A DNA stretch of 64,000 nucleotides from NCBI RefSeq assembly GCF_019097595.1, contig NC_080715.1, positions 26,006,355-26,070,354 of the forward strand, written 5' to 3'. Numbering within the stretch: the first letter of the stretch is position 1; the number at the start of each line of letters is the position of its first letter. This document shows, one piece after another, positions 1 through 10,828 of this stretch. The notes under the pieces were generated by a model. It searched no databases. It was not told where the DNA came from and saw only the letters and a list, made by a program, of their open reading frames with translations. This stretch comes from Hemibagrus wyckioides (Eukaryota > Chordata > Actinopteri > Siluriformes > Bagridae). A program made the position numbers and the translations under genes.

Positions 1-356
1 GCAAAACTTGTAGATAATTTATAGATGCCATCTGCTGTGTTTGGAGAACTTTAGCCCTTAAAGCCTCTTGACATAGACTGACCCCACTGGGCTTGTCAGA
101 TGGTCAGGGGTCTCAAGCTCCTTAGCTCTGTCCCAGTGATGGCACTGGTCAAGCAGGTGGGTAGAAGATTAATGTCTGGAAGGTACAGCATCCTGGTTGT
201 TCATGCTGGATGTGAAATCAGCTTTAGTGAAACCCTTTAGGGCCAGGTCTCTATGACGCTGTGGAAAACAATGGAGTTACTCCTGCTTCCAAAGGTCTGT
301 AAAGATGATGAATGGACCAGTGCTCTCTCTAGCCAAGTCCTACAGGGTCAAGTTCT

Positions 357-1470
357 AGTTCGATTCAATTCAATTTTAATTCTGTTTGTACAGCACTTTT
401 AACAGTGGACACTGTCTCAAAGCAACTTTAAAGAAAATCAAAATATTGAGCAAGACTGAGGCAATGGTAGCAAGGAAAAACCCTCTGAGATGATATGAGG
501 AAGAAAACTGGAGAGGAACCAGACTGAAAAGGGAACCTCATTCTCATCTGGGTGACACCAGAGAGTGGGATTATAAATCATTATAAACACCAGAGAGTGG
601 GATTATAAATCATTATAAACACCAGAGAGTGGGATTATAAATCATTATGAACACCAGAGAGTGAGATTATTAATCATTATAAACAAACTACCAAATAGCC
701 TGCATCTTTTGATTGAAGTAGGAGTGGCAGATCCAAAAGAAACAAAAGATGGTGGTGCGAGACCATTTAGTTCTTTATGTGAAATTTGACTGGAAGCCAG
801 TGCAGTGTGGATAAGATAGGAGTGATGTGTTCATATCTTCTTGTTCTAGTTAGGACTCTAACTCTCTCTAAGGACCTTCTGGAAGCTTGTTTATGCTCCT
901 ACTGGAACATTCAGACAGTAAGGAATTACAATAATCCTACATAGAGGTAACAAAAGCATGAACTAGCTTTTCTGCATCATGAAGTGACATCATATTTCTT
1001 ATCATACCAATATTTCTGACTTCTGTCTGTCAGAGTTAAGCAGGAGGAAATTAGCGAGCATCCACTGTCTAATGTCCTTTACACATTCTTAAAGCTTAAT
1101 AAGCTGGTGCCTCTCATCTGACTTAGCTGAAACATATAGCTGTGTGTCTTTGGCATAACAGTGGAAGCTAATACCATGCTTGTGAATAATTGCACCAAGG
1201 GGTAGCATATATAAGGAGAAAAGAAGTAGGCTTAAGACAGAAGCTTGTGGAACACCAAACATAACCTTAGTATGCATAGAGAAGTCACTGTTTAGATCTC
1301 CACACTGATAACAATCAGTCAACTAAGACCTGAGCCAGGAGAGGGCTGTACCTATAAAGTAGAATAGTGTGGTCAATGTGTCAAAAGCTGCACTAAGTTC
1401 AAGCAAAACCAGCAAGGAGACGCAACTCTGATCAGAGGCCAGTAACAGGTCATTTACCACTTTAACCAGC
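357..1470 (-). mobile_element. 3' part of an L2/CR1-like LINE (degenerate)
   Basis: On the minus strand, 1470 to about 1089 reads as reverse transcriptase with lesions: a 'LSAAFD' block, then 'GVPQASVLS' followed by '[13 protein letters not shown]', corresponding to the GVPQGSVLGP and YADDTQLY blocks of non-LTR reverse transcriptases. The catalytic YADD is YAKD here, and stops interrupt the frame. Further 3' on the same strand is untranslated sequence ending at about 357 in an AATTGAATTG-type tail. That tail matches a second copy in opposite orientation at 32454-32722. The element is dead. It lies just upstream of the first visible asmt exon, so probably within an asmt intron. The clade assignment is from memory. 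Confidence 0.75.
556..683. repeat. 32-bp minisatellite, 4 copies
   Basis: Four head-to-tail copies of a 32-base unit beginning CACCAGAGAGTGGGATTATA. The first three are nearly identical; the fourth has a few substitutions. It lies inside the 3' untranslated part of the LINE fragment. Confidence 0.9.
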
Positions 1471-1634
1471 GCTAACCAGAAACTTTTGAAGCTCCTGTAT
1501 GACTCGGTGTTACAGCTGCTCCATTACTGCCTTATTTCAGTCCCGTCCCCTGACTGCTATTGTGAGTGTCTGACACAGTACTGTGACACAAAATGTTTTA
1601 TAAACGTGTCTGTGTGTTTGCAAGTTGTCTACAG

Positions 1635-4600
1635 TAACACAGAAATGTCCACCATGTTTCTGACGAAATCAAGTCCACGATCTCTTTATCACTCGATCGA
1701 GTACTACTCCAACACGATTTACCTGTGCTGGCGTTACCTGAATGATGCAGTCAGGTGAAAACCTAAATCTTTTAAAAAAAATTTCAATGTATGTAAAACA
1801 CTCCATCAGTAAACTGTATTGTTTTGTGGCTTTAGAGAGGGAACGAATCAATATGAGAAAGCTTTCGGCGTAAGCTCCAAGGATCTGTTTGAAGCTCTGT
1901 ACAGGTGAGTACTTAAATATTGTACTTAAATAACACGTACTTAAAAATCTGCATTCATCAGATGTTCTTGTCCAGAGGTTCTTTTAGTCTCTATTATAAA
2001 TAAATCCTCATGCCAGTTCACTGGGCCAAAGAATAACAGTACCATCAGTCTAAAGGTTAGTATAGGTTAGAACAGGTTTACACAGCCAAAGAGAGTTCAT
2101 TCCACTACCAAGGTGCCAGGGCAGAGAAAAGCCTTGATGCATGCCTTCCTTCTACCCTGAGGGATGTTGGGGCCAATCAAGCCATGATGGAGGATCAGAG
2201 GGAGCAACATGGGGTGATAAGTGCTTTAAGGCAGCCTATAGTGGGTGTGTTCTTGGCTTTGTAGGCAAGGATCATTGTTTTAAATCTGATGCAGCTGCAA
2301 AAGGCTACCAGTGAAGGGAGTGGTACAATGGGTATAGTGTAGGCGAACTTGGGGAAGGTGAAATCTATATCTGTAGCTAAATTTCTTACCAGTTGCAAGG
2401 GTCAGAAAGTCTCCAGTGGCAAAAATTCCATGAGTGAGTTGCAGAAGGTCCAGTGTTGAAATGACCAAGACCTGAGTGTCCTCTGTGGATAAGACCAAAG
2501 GCCAGATCATCCTGATCTTCTAAAGGGAAACAGGCATAAGTGAGACAGTTTATTGATTTGAGGTGAAACGGACAGTTATTTGTCCACCATTACAGCAAGT
2601 TTGTGTCCACTGTTACCCCCAAAGTTGTCTCAGACACAGAAGGTGAAATCTGAGAGCTGTTCAGATGGATCATAAGATCTTAACATGAGGATGCATTTCC
2701 AGGTCAGTGTTGAGTGTCATCAGCATAGTAGTGGTATGAAATTCCATTCCACCTACTGAAAGAACAGAAGAGGGCCAGCACTGAGCCTTGTGGGACACCA
2801 GTGGAGAGTCTGTATGAAGCTGATGTCGTTCACTTCCATGTCACCTGATATGGACTGAGCCTCCAGGTAAGAAGACAGTGATTGCCATGCTGTACCATGA
2901 GACTCTGTACCATCAGACTCATGAGAATGGACAAGAGAGTCTTGTGGTTGATGGTCAAATGCTGATGGAAGGTCAAGGAGGATGAGGACTGTGACAGTTT
3001 GGCATGAAGCTTCACAGATAATAGCAGTATTGGAAGAGTGCGCTGTTTTAAAGCCAGACTTCCAGTTAGGAGATCACTCTAGCTGTTTGATAACTGTTGT
3101 GAAGGTCTAAAGTTCTTGATAACTTTGTAGCTGAACAAGCAGCATGTTTGTATTAAAGGTCTGAGGAGGAAATGGTCAAGTTCATGCAGCTGATGAACTC
3201 CATCTGGAACGTCTGTGGCAGAGATGTGATCAGTGCCTTCAACCTTTCTCAGTTCAGGAGCATCTGCGATCTTGGAGGTACAGCTCACACTCTGTTGGAG
3301 CCCGGGTCATGGATATCTTCAGTGTTAATAGCTTGATGATTAGTGATTAGTTTCTCCCTTAGGCAAGATTATTTTAATGGAATTTAATTGCATGAAGTTT
3401 ACTTTAAATCACTTCTAGCGTAAATTTATCCATACCATCACTATCCAACTTTTCTCCTACCCTCAACCCCACAGAAGGGTGACAAGTCTGATCTCAGTTT
3501 GCTTTTATTGGCTGAGAGCAGCGAGGATGATTGTATGAATGATGGTGATGGAGATCACTTATGATACTTATCATATTTCAGCAGATAAAGTGTGGGTGTG
3601 TCTCAGATGGGAATAAATAGGCTTTAATCTTAAATGGGATAGTTATAAGTGTTTGATAGCGGATTAAATAAAAACAGCTACTTTGTGGTTTTATTTTGCA
3701 AAGTGTGGAAATTGCCCACTAGGTGGCACCAGAGTGTGTGTGTGTCATGTTCTTTCTTTGTGCATGGAGTGTATTAACACCTGTCTTTAACTGCAGGTTG
3801 TATGATGTCTAATATATCCTATATTATAAATTAGTAGTAATTCCAATAAATATTTGTTTTTCAGGCTGCAGTGGAGCTCTGGCCAAGCAGTGTGTGTCGA
3901 TTTACCCGACGTGTAAAGTCACCATCTTTGATTTGCCAAAAGTCATAAGAGTGTGTCGTGATCACTTCCTGCCTGAGGAGCATGAACGAATATTATTCCA
4001 CGGAGGTAGGAAATGTGTAATATTCTCAATTACCATCAACTACAATATGTTTTTATGATAAATGTGTTGATCATCACCTTCTGACCAATCACAATCCAGA
4101 ACTCAACAATAGTGTGGTGTAATGAAATCGATCATTTAACTGGTTCTTTCTCATCATAGTTTTTTGGCTAAACTCAATGTGTGTGTGTGTGTGTGTGTGT
4201 AGGAGACTTTTTTAAAGATAATCTTCCTGAGGCTGATCTCTACATCCTGGCTAGGATTCTGCATGACTGGACAGATGACCGGTGTATAGAGCTGCTGAGC
4301 AAAGTTTACCAAGCTTGCAAGCCAGGTAAACACACACACACACATGTACACACGCGTACACACACACACGCCACGTGCACACATACAGATACATACACAC
4401 ACACATACAGTACATACACATATACACACACATACACATACTCAGACACACATGCACACAAACACACATACACATATACACACACGCACACACACACACG
4501 CACACACACACACACACACATACTGTACATACTCATACATTGACACAAGCATGCACAGACACACACAAACACACACACACACATGAACGCACTGATACAC

Positions 4601-5008
4601 ACAAACACACATTAGCCAAAAAACTGTGGTAAGAAAGAACCAGTTAAATGATCGATTTCATTACACCACACACAGACATACACAGACACACACATGGACA
4701 CACACACACACAAATAGTTTATGGGATTTATTCAGTCAGGCGTGTGTCGCTGACTGGACTGTAAGTGATGGTGTGTGTGTGCGTGTGTGTGTGTAGGAAG
4801 CGGTGTGTTAGTGATCGAGTCGCTCCTGTATGAAGATAAGAGCGGTCCTCTCTCCACTCAGCTCTACACACTCAACATGCTGGTTCAGACTGAGGGTCAA
4901 GAGCGGACAGCATTTCAGTACACACACCTGCTCAACTCCGCCGGCTTCAGAGACACAAACATCCACATGACGGGGAAACTCTACCATAGCATCCTCGCTC
5001 GCAAATAG
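1635..5008 (+). CDS. asmt: Acetylserotonin O-methyltransferase, 5'-partial (6 exons)
   Basis: Methylates N-acetylserotonin with S-adenosylmethionine to give melatonin; cytosolic, pineal and retina in vertebrates. Exons 1635-1754, 1836-1904, 3159-3277, 3865-4005, 4203-4325, 4797-5008; all have GT-AG introns and phases that join without a shift, giving about 261 residues. Human ASMT has 345, so about 85 N-terminal residues (dimerisation/winged-helix part) should lie upstream of the window. Visible blocks: SAM-binding loop 'CDLGGCSGALAK', acidic 'TIFDLPKV', 'GDFFKDNLPEADLYILAR', catalytic-region 'ILHDWTDD', then 'VIESLL' and 'LNMLVQTEGQERT', ending 'SILARK'. These match ASMT better than ASMTL. 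A LINE sits in the intron 1905-3158, and the exon at 4203 is flanked by an inverted repeat. No upstream coding exon is recognisable in 1-1634. Confidence 0.93.
2030..3150 (-). mobile_element. Second LINE reverse-transcriptase fragment in an asmt intron
   Basis: Minus-strand frames carry a degenerate run 'SSLTFHQHLTINHKTLLSIL' (compare DLSSAFDTVNHKILL of L2-like LINEs), then 'SYLEGRS'-like remnants. Further 3' is 'CIRFKTMILAYKAKN', the typical C-terminal block of these polymerases. Frameshifts and stops are frequent. It belongs to the same general clade as the element at 357-1470 but differs in detail, so it is an independent insertion. The following asmt exon at 3159 abuts its 5' end. Confidence 0.75.
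4112..4671. repeat. 60-nt inverted repeat flanking an asmt exon
   Basis: Arms at 4112-4171 and 4612-4671 are reverse complements over 60 bases with about 3 mismatches. Just inside the arms lie a (GT)n tract on the left (about 4178-4200) and CA-rich DNA on the right, which extend the complementarity. The 440-base loop holds the 123-base asmt exon 4203-4325, so the pre-mRNA could fold with this exon looped out. Confidence 0.92.
4327..4611. repeat. Complex CA-rich tract
   Basis: Imperfect CA/TACA/GCACA repeat in the asmt intron 4326-4796, with non-periodic landmarks such as a GCATGCACAGAC block and an acgccacgtgcac block. The same landmarks recur in the same order, inverted, at 8938-9215. The long open frames through it (poly Thr-His or Cys-Val) are artefacts. 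Confidence 0.85.
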
Positions 5009-5146
5009 ACAATCACCAACACGTACACGGACCAGGAGACGGACACATTGGGGTTTTTTCCAGTAAAATCCTTTTCTTTCTGTCTTTCATTACAATTAAA
5101 TTTTCTTTCACAACAAACTATGTGCCTGTTGTAGATATAGGACTTT

Positions 5147-5152
5147 AATAAA
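5147..5152 (+). other. asmt: Poly(A) signal of asmt
   Basis: AATAAA 139 bases past the asmt stop codon gives a short 3' UTR. No other gene on this strand follows before 16960. Confidence 0.65.
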
Positions 5153-6446
5153 TTCCATGAAATCACAGAGAAAACAGCGTTGTTCTTTTGTTTGTTTTTT
5201 TCTCAGCTTACTTTAATGACATGATTTTTGACCAAAATAATCTGAAACTCTTTTTATGTTAACGTTTTACGATCAGTGAGCTTTCAAAATCTCTGTAAAT
5301 AGTAATATAACAGAAACAACACTTGCCAGAAATACAGCATGATCATTAAATCCAGTCCAGTTTATTGGGGATTTTTTGTTAGGGAAATATTCCAATAGTA
5401 CCTTAGATAATCATTTCATCAAACAGTAACATGGAGAAACATCAGTGCGATTAAAAGTAAGTGTCCTAGATGTCTGTACAGATCTTTTATCCGCATTTTA
5501 TTCTTTTATAACTTGAGTTAGTTACGGTAAATTAGGAAACTATTCGATGCTGTGAATGGGGACTTTATGGAAATGAACAAGTGAGATGACCTCTATAGAC
5601 AAACTGCGGCTGTTGCCACAGTAACACAATTCACATGATGATTACACACACAGCACAAACGTTTGTTGACGTCTCATTAAAGTCATTGGTATAAACAGGA
5701 GTGAGACCGGATCAGCCGGTATGACCGGTTAAACACTGCTGTGGCAAGATTGGAAACCTCACCGGCTGAGTCATTACACATGGGTCAGAAAAAAAAAACA
5801 TCTACTGGAATATAGTTCAGACTTTATCTTTTATTTTATACTTTTTCAGTGAACAGCATTTGGTAATTCGTTGTATTTGTTTTTGTTTCTATGTTAAATA
5901 AGTTCATCATACAGTAGATGGACACCAGACATTTTCTTGGTGATGATTTTTGGTTTTTTTTGTCAAGTTTGTGAAATATTCTCCTCTTCAAATTGATTAA
6001 ATCTACATACAGTGAGTGAAAAGACACACACCCTCAGTCATTAATCATCTGCGTCAACAAACACAATCAAGTCAACAGAGAAAGGCCTCAAGATGACCAA
6101 CATGACATCATGTGACAGACGCCTCAGCAGACTTGCCCTCGGACGTACAACATGCTTTTAAAATATCATGTAAGAAATAAAAATTAAAAAAAGAAAAAGA
6201 AAAACAAGACGAGTGGAGAGGTAGAAGGAGAGGTAAACGATAAATGGATGACGTGTTCAGGAAACCTTTACAAATGTCTTCACATGTGAAAAGAAAAGAT
6301 TCAACATTTTATTCAATATATTTGAATTTTATTCAACATAATAAATTCAACATTTTATTCAATATTTCTTTTTTTTGTTGTTGTTATCGTTGTTTTTTTA
6401 CATTACAGTGTGTAAATAATGATATAATTTTTTATCAGTTGTTAAT

Positions 6447-6489
<43 letters not shown>

Positions 6490-6724
6490 GTATTATTAAA
6501 TCGTTTTTTTCCCACAAGAAAACCTGTTTTGTAAATATTTATACTGTAGCCACAATCACTAACATCTGTTAACATCTGTGAATGGAAAATAAAAATGGTG
6601 GCTACAGTGATGAATAATTATTTGTATTTTTTTTTTTTTTTGCATATTTATGTGTAGCTTGAGGCATTTCCTCATAGCTCTCCTGCTAAAAATGGAAAAT
6701 TAACCACAAAAGATGTTACGCAGG
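5153..6724. other. AT-rich intergenic DNA, no gene seen
   Basis: Lies between the asmt 3' end and the last coding exon of the Kazal gene; part is probably the 3' UTR of the latter. Contains an (AAT)n microsatellite at about 6448-6488, TTTATTCAA-type repeats at 6305-6365 and poly-T runs. No splice-bounded coding block was recognised. Confidence 0.6.
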
Positions 6725-7496
6725 TTAGCACCTTCCATTCTTCACCACCATGATGACCTTGTTCTCATACCTGTAGAAATAAAAAAAACTTTTAAAGCTG
6801 AAACATTTCCTGAATGAAAGACCTGAAGTCATAAAGGAATGGAGAAGCTCTCTGTTATCTCTCACAGCTCCCCTACAGCAGACATACAGCTCTATATAAC
6901 TGTGTGGTTTTAAACTTTTCTCCTTCCTTCACTCATGCACTCCTCAGCGTACCTGCTCGCCACACACAGCGTACACTCATTGGAGTACGTGTTCCCATCA
7001 TCACCGCACAATTCCATCAGTTCCCGTGTACACGCATCGGTTTCATACTTCTCACAGTTCACCTGTGAAAAAACATCACCAAATACAGGTTTCATCCAGA
7101 GACTTTACGGCATTTGTTTCTGATCTTTGTACCTCAGCACAACATTTGCATATTACCATTCGGGGTGTGGTGCTGTCATCAGCTGCCGTGAGCGCTGAAA
7201 CAAATGAGGAAATACTCGATCACGTAATGCAAAACAACACAGACATGCGTGGATGTGAGGAAAGTACAGGTGAGAGGCTCTAGTCAGAAGAGTGAGCTGT
7301 TCCTGTATCTAAACACTCCACACACCTAAACCCAGATCCTCAAACAAATACACCTGCTGTATCATCAGGAAGTGTCTAAAGCGTTAAAGGTGCACCACAT
7401 GACCCTTCCCCTGACAAGGTAAAAGACAGAAAGTGACAACGACTCACCAACAAAACAGACGAGAACAGATGCACTGAGCAGGAACACCAACTTCAT
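6725..7496 (-). CDS. Kazal-type serine protease inhibitor (SPINK-like), 80 aa
   Basis: Minus-strand exons 7448-7496, 7157-7194, 6953-7062 and 6725-6770, all with GT-AG introns and matching phases, encode 80 residues. Exon 1 gives a signal peptide starting MKLVFLLSASVLVCFV. Exon 2 gives a short acidic linker 'ADDSTTP'. Exons 3-4 form one Kazal domain: six cysteines with the hallmark 'CGDDGNTYSNEC' (family C-G-x-D-G-x-T-Y-x-N-x-C), ending 'MVVKNGRC' and a stop. Such proteins are secreted and block serine proteases with the loop after the second cysteine. Here that loop reads 'ACTRELMELC', so the P1 residue is probably Arg or a neighbour. The four-exon layout and length are those of SPINK genes. 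I cannot name the orthologue. Confidence 0.9.
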
Positions 7497-8937
7497 TGTG
7501 AATGTGTGTGTGTGAGTGTGTGAATATGTGTGTGTATGAGATCCAAGCAAGAAAATATCTTCCTCTGCTTGTGTGTGCATTTATATCAGCTTTGTTCCTT
7601 CCTCCTCTGTTGCTCCTCCCAACCTCCAAAAAAACAAAACAAATCTGCCTGACAAAAAGATGTGAACGTAAATGACTCCACAGGAAATACAGAGAAGCAG
7701 AACACTAATAATAGTCTATAGATTTCCGCCAACATTAAATACAGCCTGTAGCCCCGGTCCTGGATTTCCCCAGCCTAAGGGTGATTATTTCCCAGAATCG
7801 GAGCTCATTAACAGTCCAGGATCAGATCTCATTAGTGATGCTTTTAAAATATAAAAGAAAGCTCACACAAACCAAATGTACAAGGTATATTCATTACAAA
7901 AACAAGAGAGCTGGGTAAAAAAACAAAAGAACACCATAGCAACGGCTGTTTTTCCTCACCTGAGACTTTATTACTAATACAGCATTAGTTACTGTACTGA
8001 ACACGAGCTATACCTGACCTTTAGAACTGCCTCCACCTTTGTGAGAAATTTGCCACCACCGCACCCAGTTTCCAACCTTATTTTCCTCTTTGAATAAGAG
8101 ACAGTGAAGAGAAGAGGTGGAGACAGTGTCTCATTACCTTCTCACAAAAACAAGGTGTTTCAGTCAACTCACAAGCACCAGAAAGCTCTCTGTCTTTCTC
8201 TCTGTCTGACTGTCTGCCTGCCTATCTGTCTCTCTGTCTGTCTGCATGTCTCTCTATCAATCTGTTGGTCTCGCTGTCTCTCTCTCTATCTGTCTGTCTC
8301 TGTCTCTCTGTCTGTCCGTCTCTCTGTCTGTCTATCTGTCTCTCTCTGTCTACCTGTCTGTCTGTCTGTCTATCTGTCTATCTGTTTGTCCTGACTGTTC
8401 TGAACATAACATAATAGGGTGGATGCTGATGAATCCAGTTGTGTGAAAGTTACACTTTTTCCTTTGAAACACCACACGTGGTTCAGATTTTACACGTACA
8501 AACCTGTTATTTTGGAAATTAGCATCAGAAGTTGGTTCAGAACTCGCTGAGCCAGCTTTCAGGACTAAATCCCAGGCCTTCAAAGATGCCCATCATATTT
8601 AACATATTTTAGAGGGCTATCTCTGAGCAGATGTTTCAGAGGGTTGTGGCAGATGTGTGGAGAGGGTTGTGGTTACTCAGCTGATGTTCTCTGGTAGGAT
8701 TCCAGCTTGTGATGTTTTTCTGTCTGACTGCAGACTGAATCAGATTCACTAAATGCGTGTCCAGTGTGTGGTGCAGGACTCGGATCTGAACGAGTGTGTT
8801 AGTGAGTATGTTAATGAAGTGTTAATAAGGTGTTAGTGAGTAATTACATTATTGTACCTGCACCATCAGGGGGATTTCTGATGCAGGTAAATGTTTGAAA
8901 AAAAAAAAAAATACAACAGATATTGAGTAATAATTTA
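7497..8937. other. Intergenic DNA, probable Kazal gene promoter side
   Basis: The first few hundred bases upstream of the Kazal start (minus strand) should hold its promoter; a GT-rich stretch lies at about 7500-7535. Nothing coding is recognised. A TCTG-type microsatellite occupies 8186-8390. Confidence 0.5.
8186..8390. repeat. (TCTG/TCTC/TATC)n microsatellite
   Basis: About 205 bases of mixed tetranucleotides TCTG, TCTC, CCTG and TATC. The leucine/serine/cysteine-rich open frame over it is spurious. Confidence 0.9.
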
Positions 8938-9215
8938 GTGTGTGTGCATGTGTGTGTGTGTTTGTGTGTGTCTGTGCATGCTTGTTTGTATGTATGAGTA
9001 TGTATGTGTGTGTGCGCATGTGTATGTATATGTGTATGTGTGTTTGTGTGCGTCTGAGTATGTGTGTGTGTCTGTGGGTGTGTATGTATGTATCTGTATG
9101 TGTGTGTGTGTTTACGCGTATGTGCGTGTGTGTGTATGTGTGTTTGTGTGCACGCGGCGTGTGTGTGTGCGCATATGTACACATATGTGTGTGTGTGTAT
9201 GTGTGTACCACTTTT
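8938..9215. repeat. Complex TG tract, inverted relative of the asmt CA tract
   Basis: Imperfect TG repeat. Read on the minus strand it shares several irregular blocks, in order, with 4327-4611, including GTCTGTGCATGCTTGT, tatatgtgtatgtgtgttt, gtctgagtatgtg and gtatgtatctgtatgtg (all written in the plus sense of this copy). Confidence 0.8.
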
Positions 9216-10169
9216 AAACCTGCACACTGTCACCAAACAGCTTTACAGAAACATATCAAACCTGAGGAACTGACTGAATCTTGTCAGGTTCTGCATTGGG
9301 TGTCAGGTTCTGCCCAGGACACATGTGGTCAAAGGTCTACTTATGGATGTTTACATTTGACCACCAGAGGGCAACCCTGCACATTTTAGCTGAACTCTTC
9401 TTTGCTTCTTTGTTTCATTTCCACTGTTCAGTTTCTTCACCTGTTTAGTGTGTTTAGTAAGTAGTCACCCAGGTAATTAGGTCGTTTTAAGCCCCTTTAA
9501 CCCCTTAATCTCCCCTTGAGTTTGCCTAACTTCAGTCTGGTATCCTGTGTGTGTGTGTCATGCCCAGTCTTGCACTAGTTCTTGAATATTCCTGGAATCT
9601 AGTGTTTACTTTGCCACAGTTTCTGTTCCTTTGTTTCTCTGCACTGTAAATAAAGATTTCTGCAAATTCATACTGCATCGTCATCGTTCCTGACGCTGAT
9701 GTGACGAGTGAAGCTGAGATCCGGACCTGTGACAGGATTTGGCCTGTTAGCATTCAGTTGCTGTGTTAAATTTGCCTCCTTTTTTCCCACTTCCTGTCTA
9801 ATTCATCTTCACTTCTTGCCCAAACTAGTTTATTGACCTGAGAGTTTTATATAAAGAGGTCTACAGGGATATTAAATAGTTCATGACTGTACATAGCAAC
9901 AAAGTTCAGATTTTGAGAAGGTGTCAGATGGATGCAGTTTGTTGAATAAAGAGGAGGTGCTGTTAATAGACCGTACACAGCCTGGAGTAAATAAAACATT
10001 TTAATGGTTAAATGTGTATTATAGATTATATTTATGAACATTCTGCTGCCTTACATTAATACACCACAAGAATCACTTATAATTTTGGGGATTTCTTCTT
10101 AAATTTTTGTGGAGCTGTAATGCATGCCTGACATGATTCAGGCTGATTATATATATTATATATTATACA
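9216..10169. other. Intergenic DNA, no gene seen
   Basis: Between about 9360 and 9730 the sequence has the look of a dispersed repeat end: a CCACCAGAGGGC motif at the start, and AAATAAAG followed by a short unique tail near 9650. I cannot assign a family. Confidence 0.4.
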
Positions 10170-10650
10170 CCGATCAGCAGTGACAGGTGAAGTGAAGAAC
10201 ACTGATGATCTCCTCATCATGGCACCTGTTAGTGGGTGGGATATATTAGGCAGCAAGTGAACATTTTGTCCTTGATGTGTTAGAAGCAGGAAAAATGGAC
10301 AAGTGTAAGGATTTGAGCGAGTTTGACAAGGGCCAAATTGTGATGGCTAGACGACTGGATCAGAGCATCTCCAAAACTGCAGCTCTTGTGGGGTGTTCCC
10401 GGTCTGCAGTGGTCAGTATCTATCAAAAGTTGTCCAAGGAAGGAACAGTGGTGAACCGGTGACAAGGTCATGGGTGGCCAAGGCTCATTGATGCAAGTGG
10501 GGAGTGAAGGCTGGCCCGTGTGATCCGATCCAACAGACGAACTACTGTTGCTCAAAAGTTAATGCTGGTTCTGAAAGAAAGGTGTCAGAATACACAGTGC
10601 ATGATGGGTCAGGGCTGTTTTGACAGCAAAAGGGGGACCACAGAATTGAA
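10170..10650 (+). mobile_element. Deleted Tc1/mariner copy (family B)
   Basis: Carries the 5' region and transposase N-terminus in frame for a while: [20 protein letters not shown], then '[25 protein letters not shown]', the helix-turn-helix region of Tc1-type transposases. It then jumps to the extreme C-terminal coding end near 10605-10640, so the central catalytic region is missing. The left terminal repeat is eroded. Same family as 12655-13134 and 14541-14830. Confidence 0.8.
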
Positions 10651-10783
10651 CAGCTTAAAGTAATGATCAGAGCCTAAGGACTGTGATGGAGCTGTTGGGT
10701 CACCCGTGTCTCTTAAAGCTGCCATCTGCCCCTCAGTCAGAGGTCACACTACATCAGGACCTGTAGTGCTGGAGGTGTGGTAA

Positions 10784-10828
<45 letters not shown>

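Noticed and set aside
1486..1634. In-frame extension upstream of the first asmt exon
   Set aside because: It does not resemble ASMT, and a good acceptor (TCTACAG) precedes 1635 in the phase needed for the conserved NTE-M block.
4154..4632. Long Thr/His- or Cys/Val-rich open frames on both strands
   Set aside because: They are translations of CA/GT repeats; the only real coding part is the asmt exon 4203-4325.
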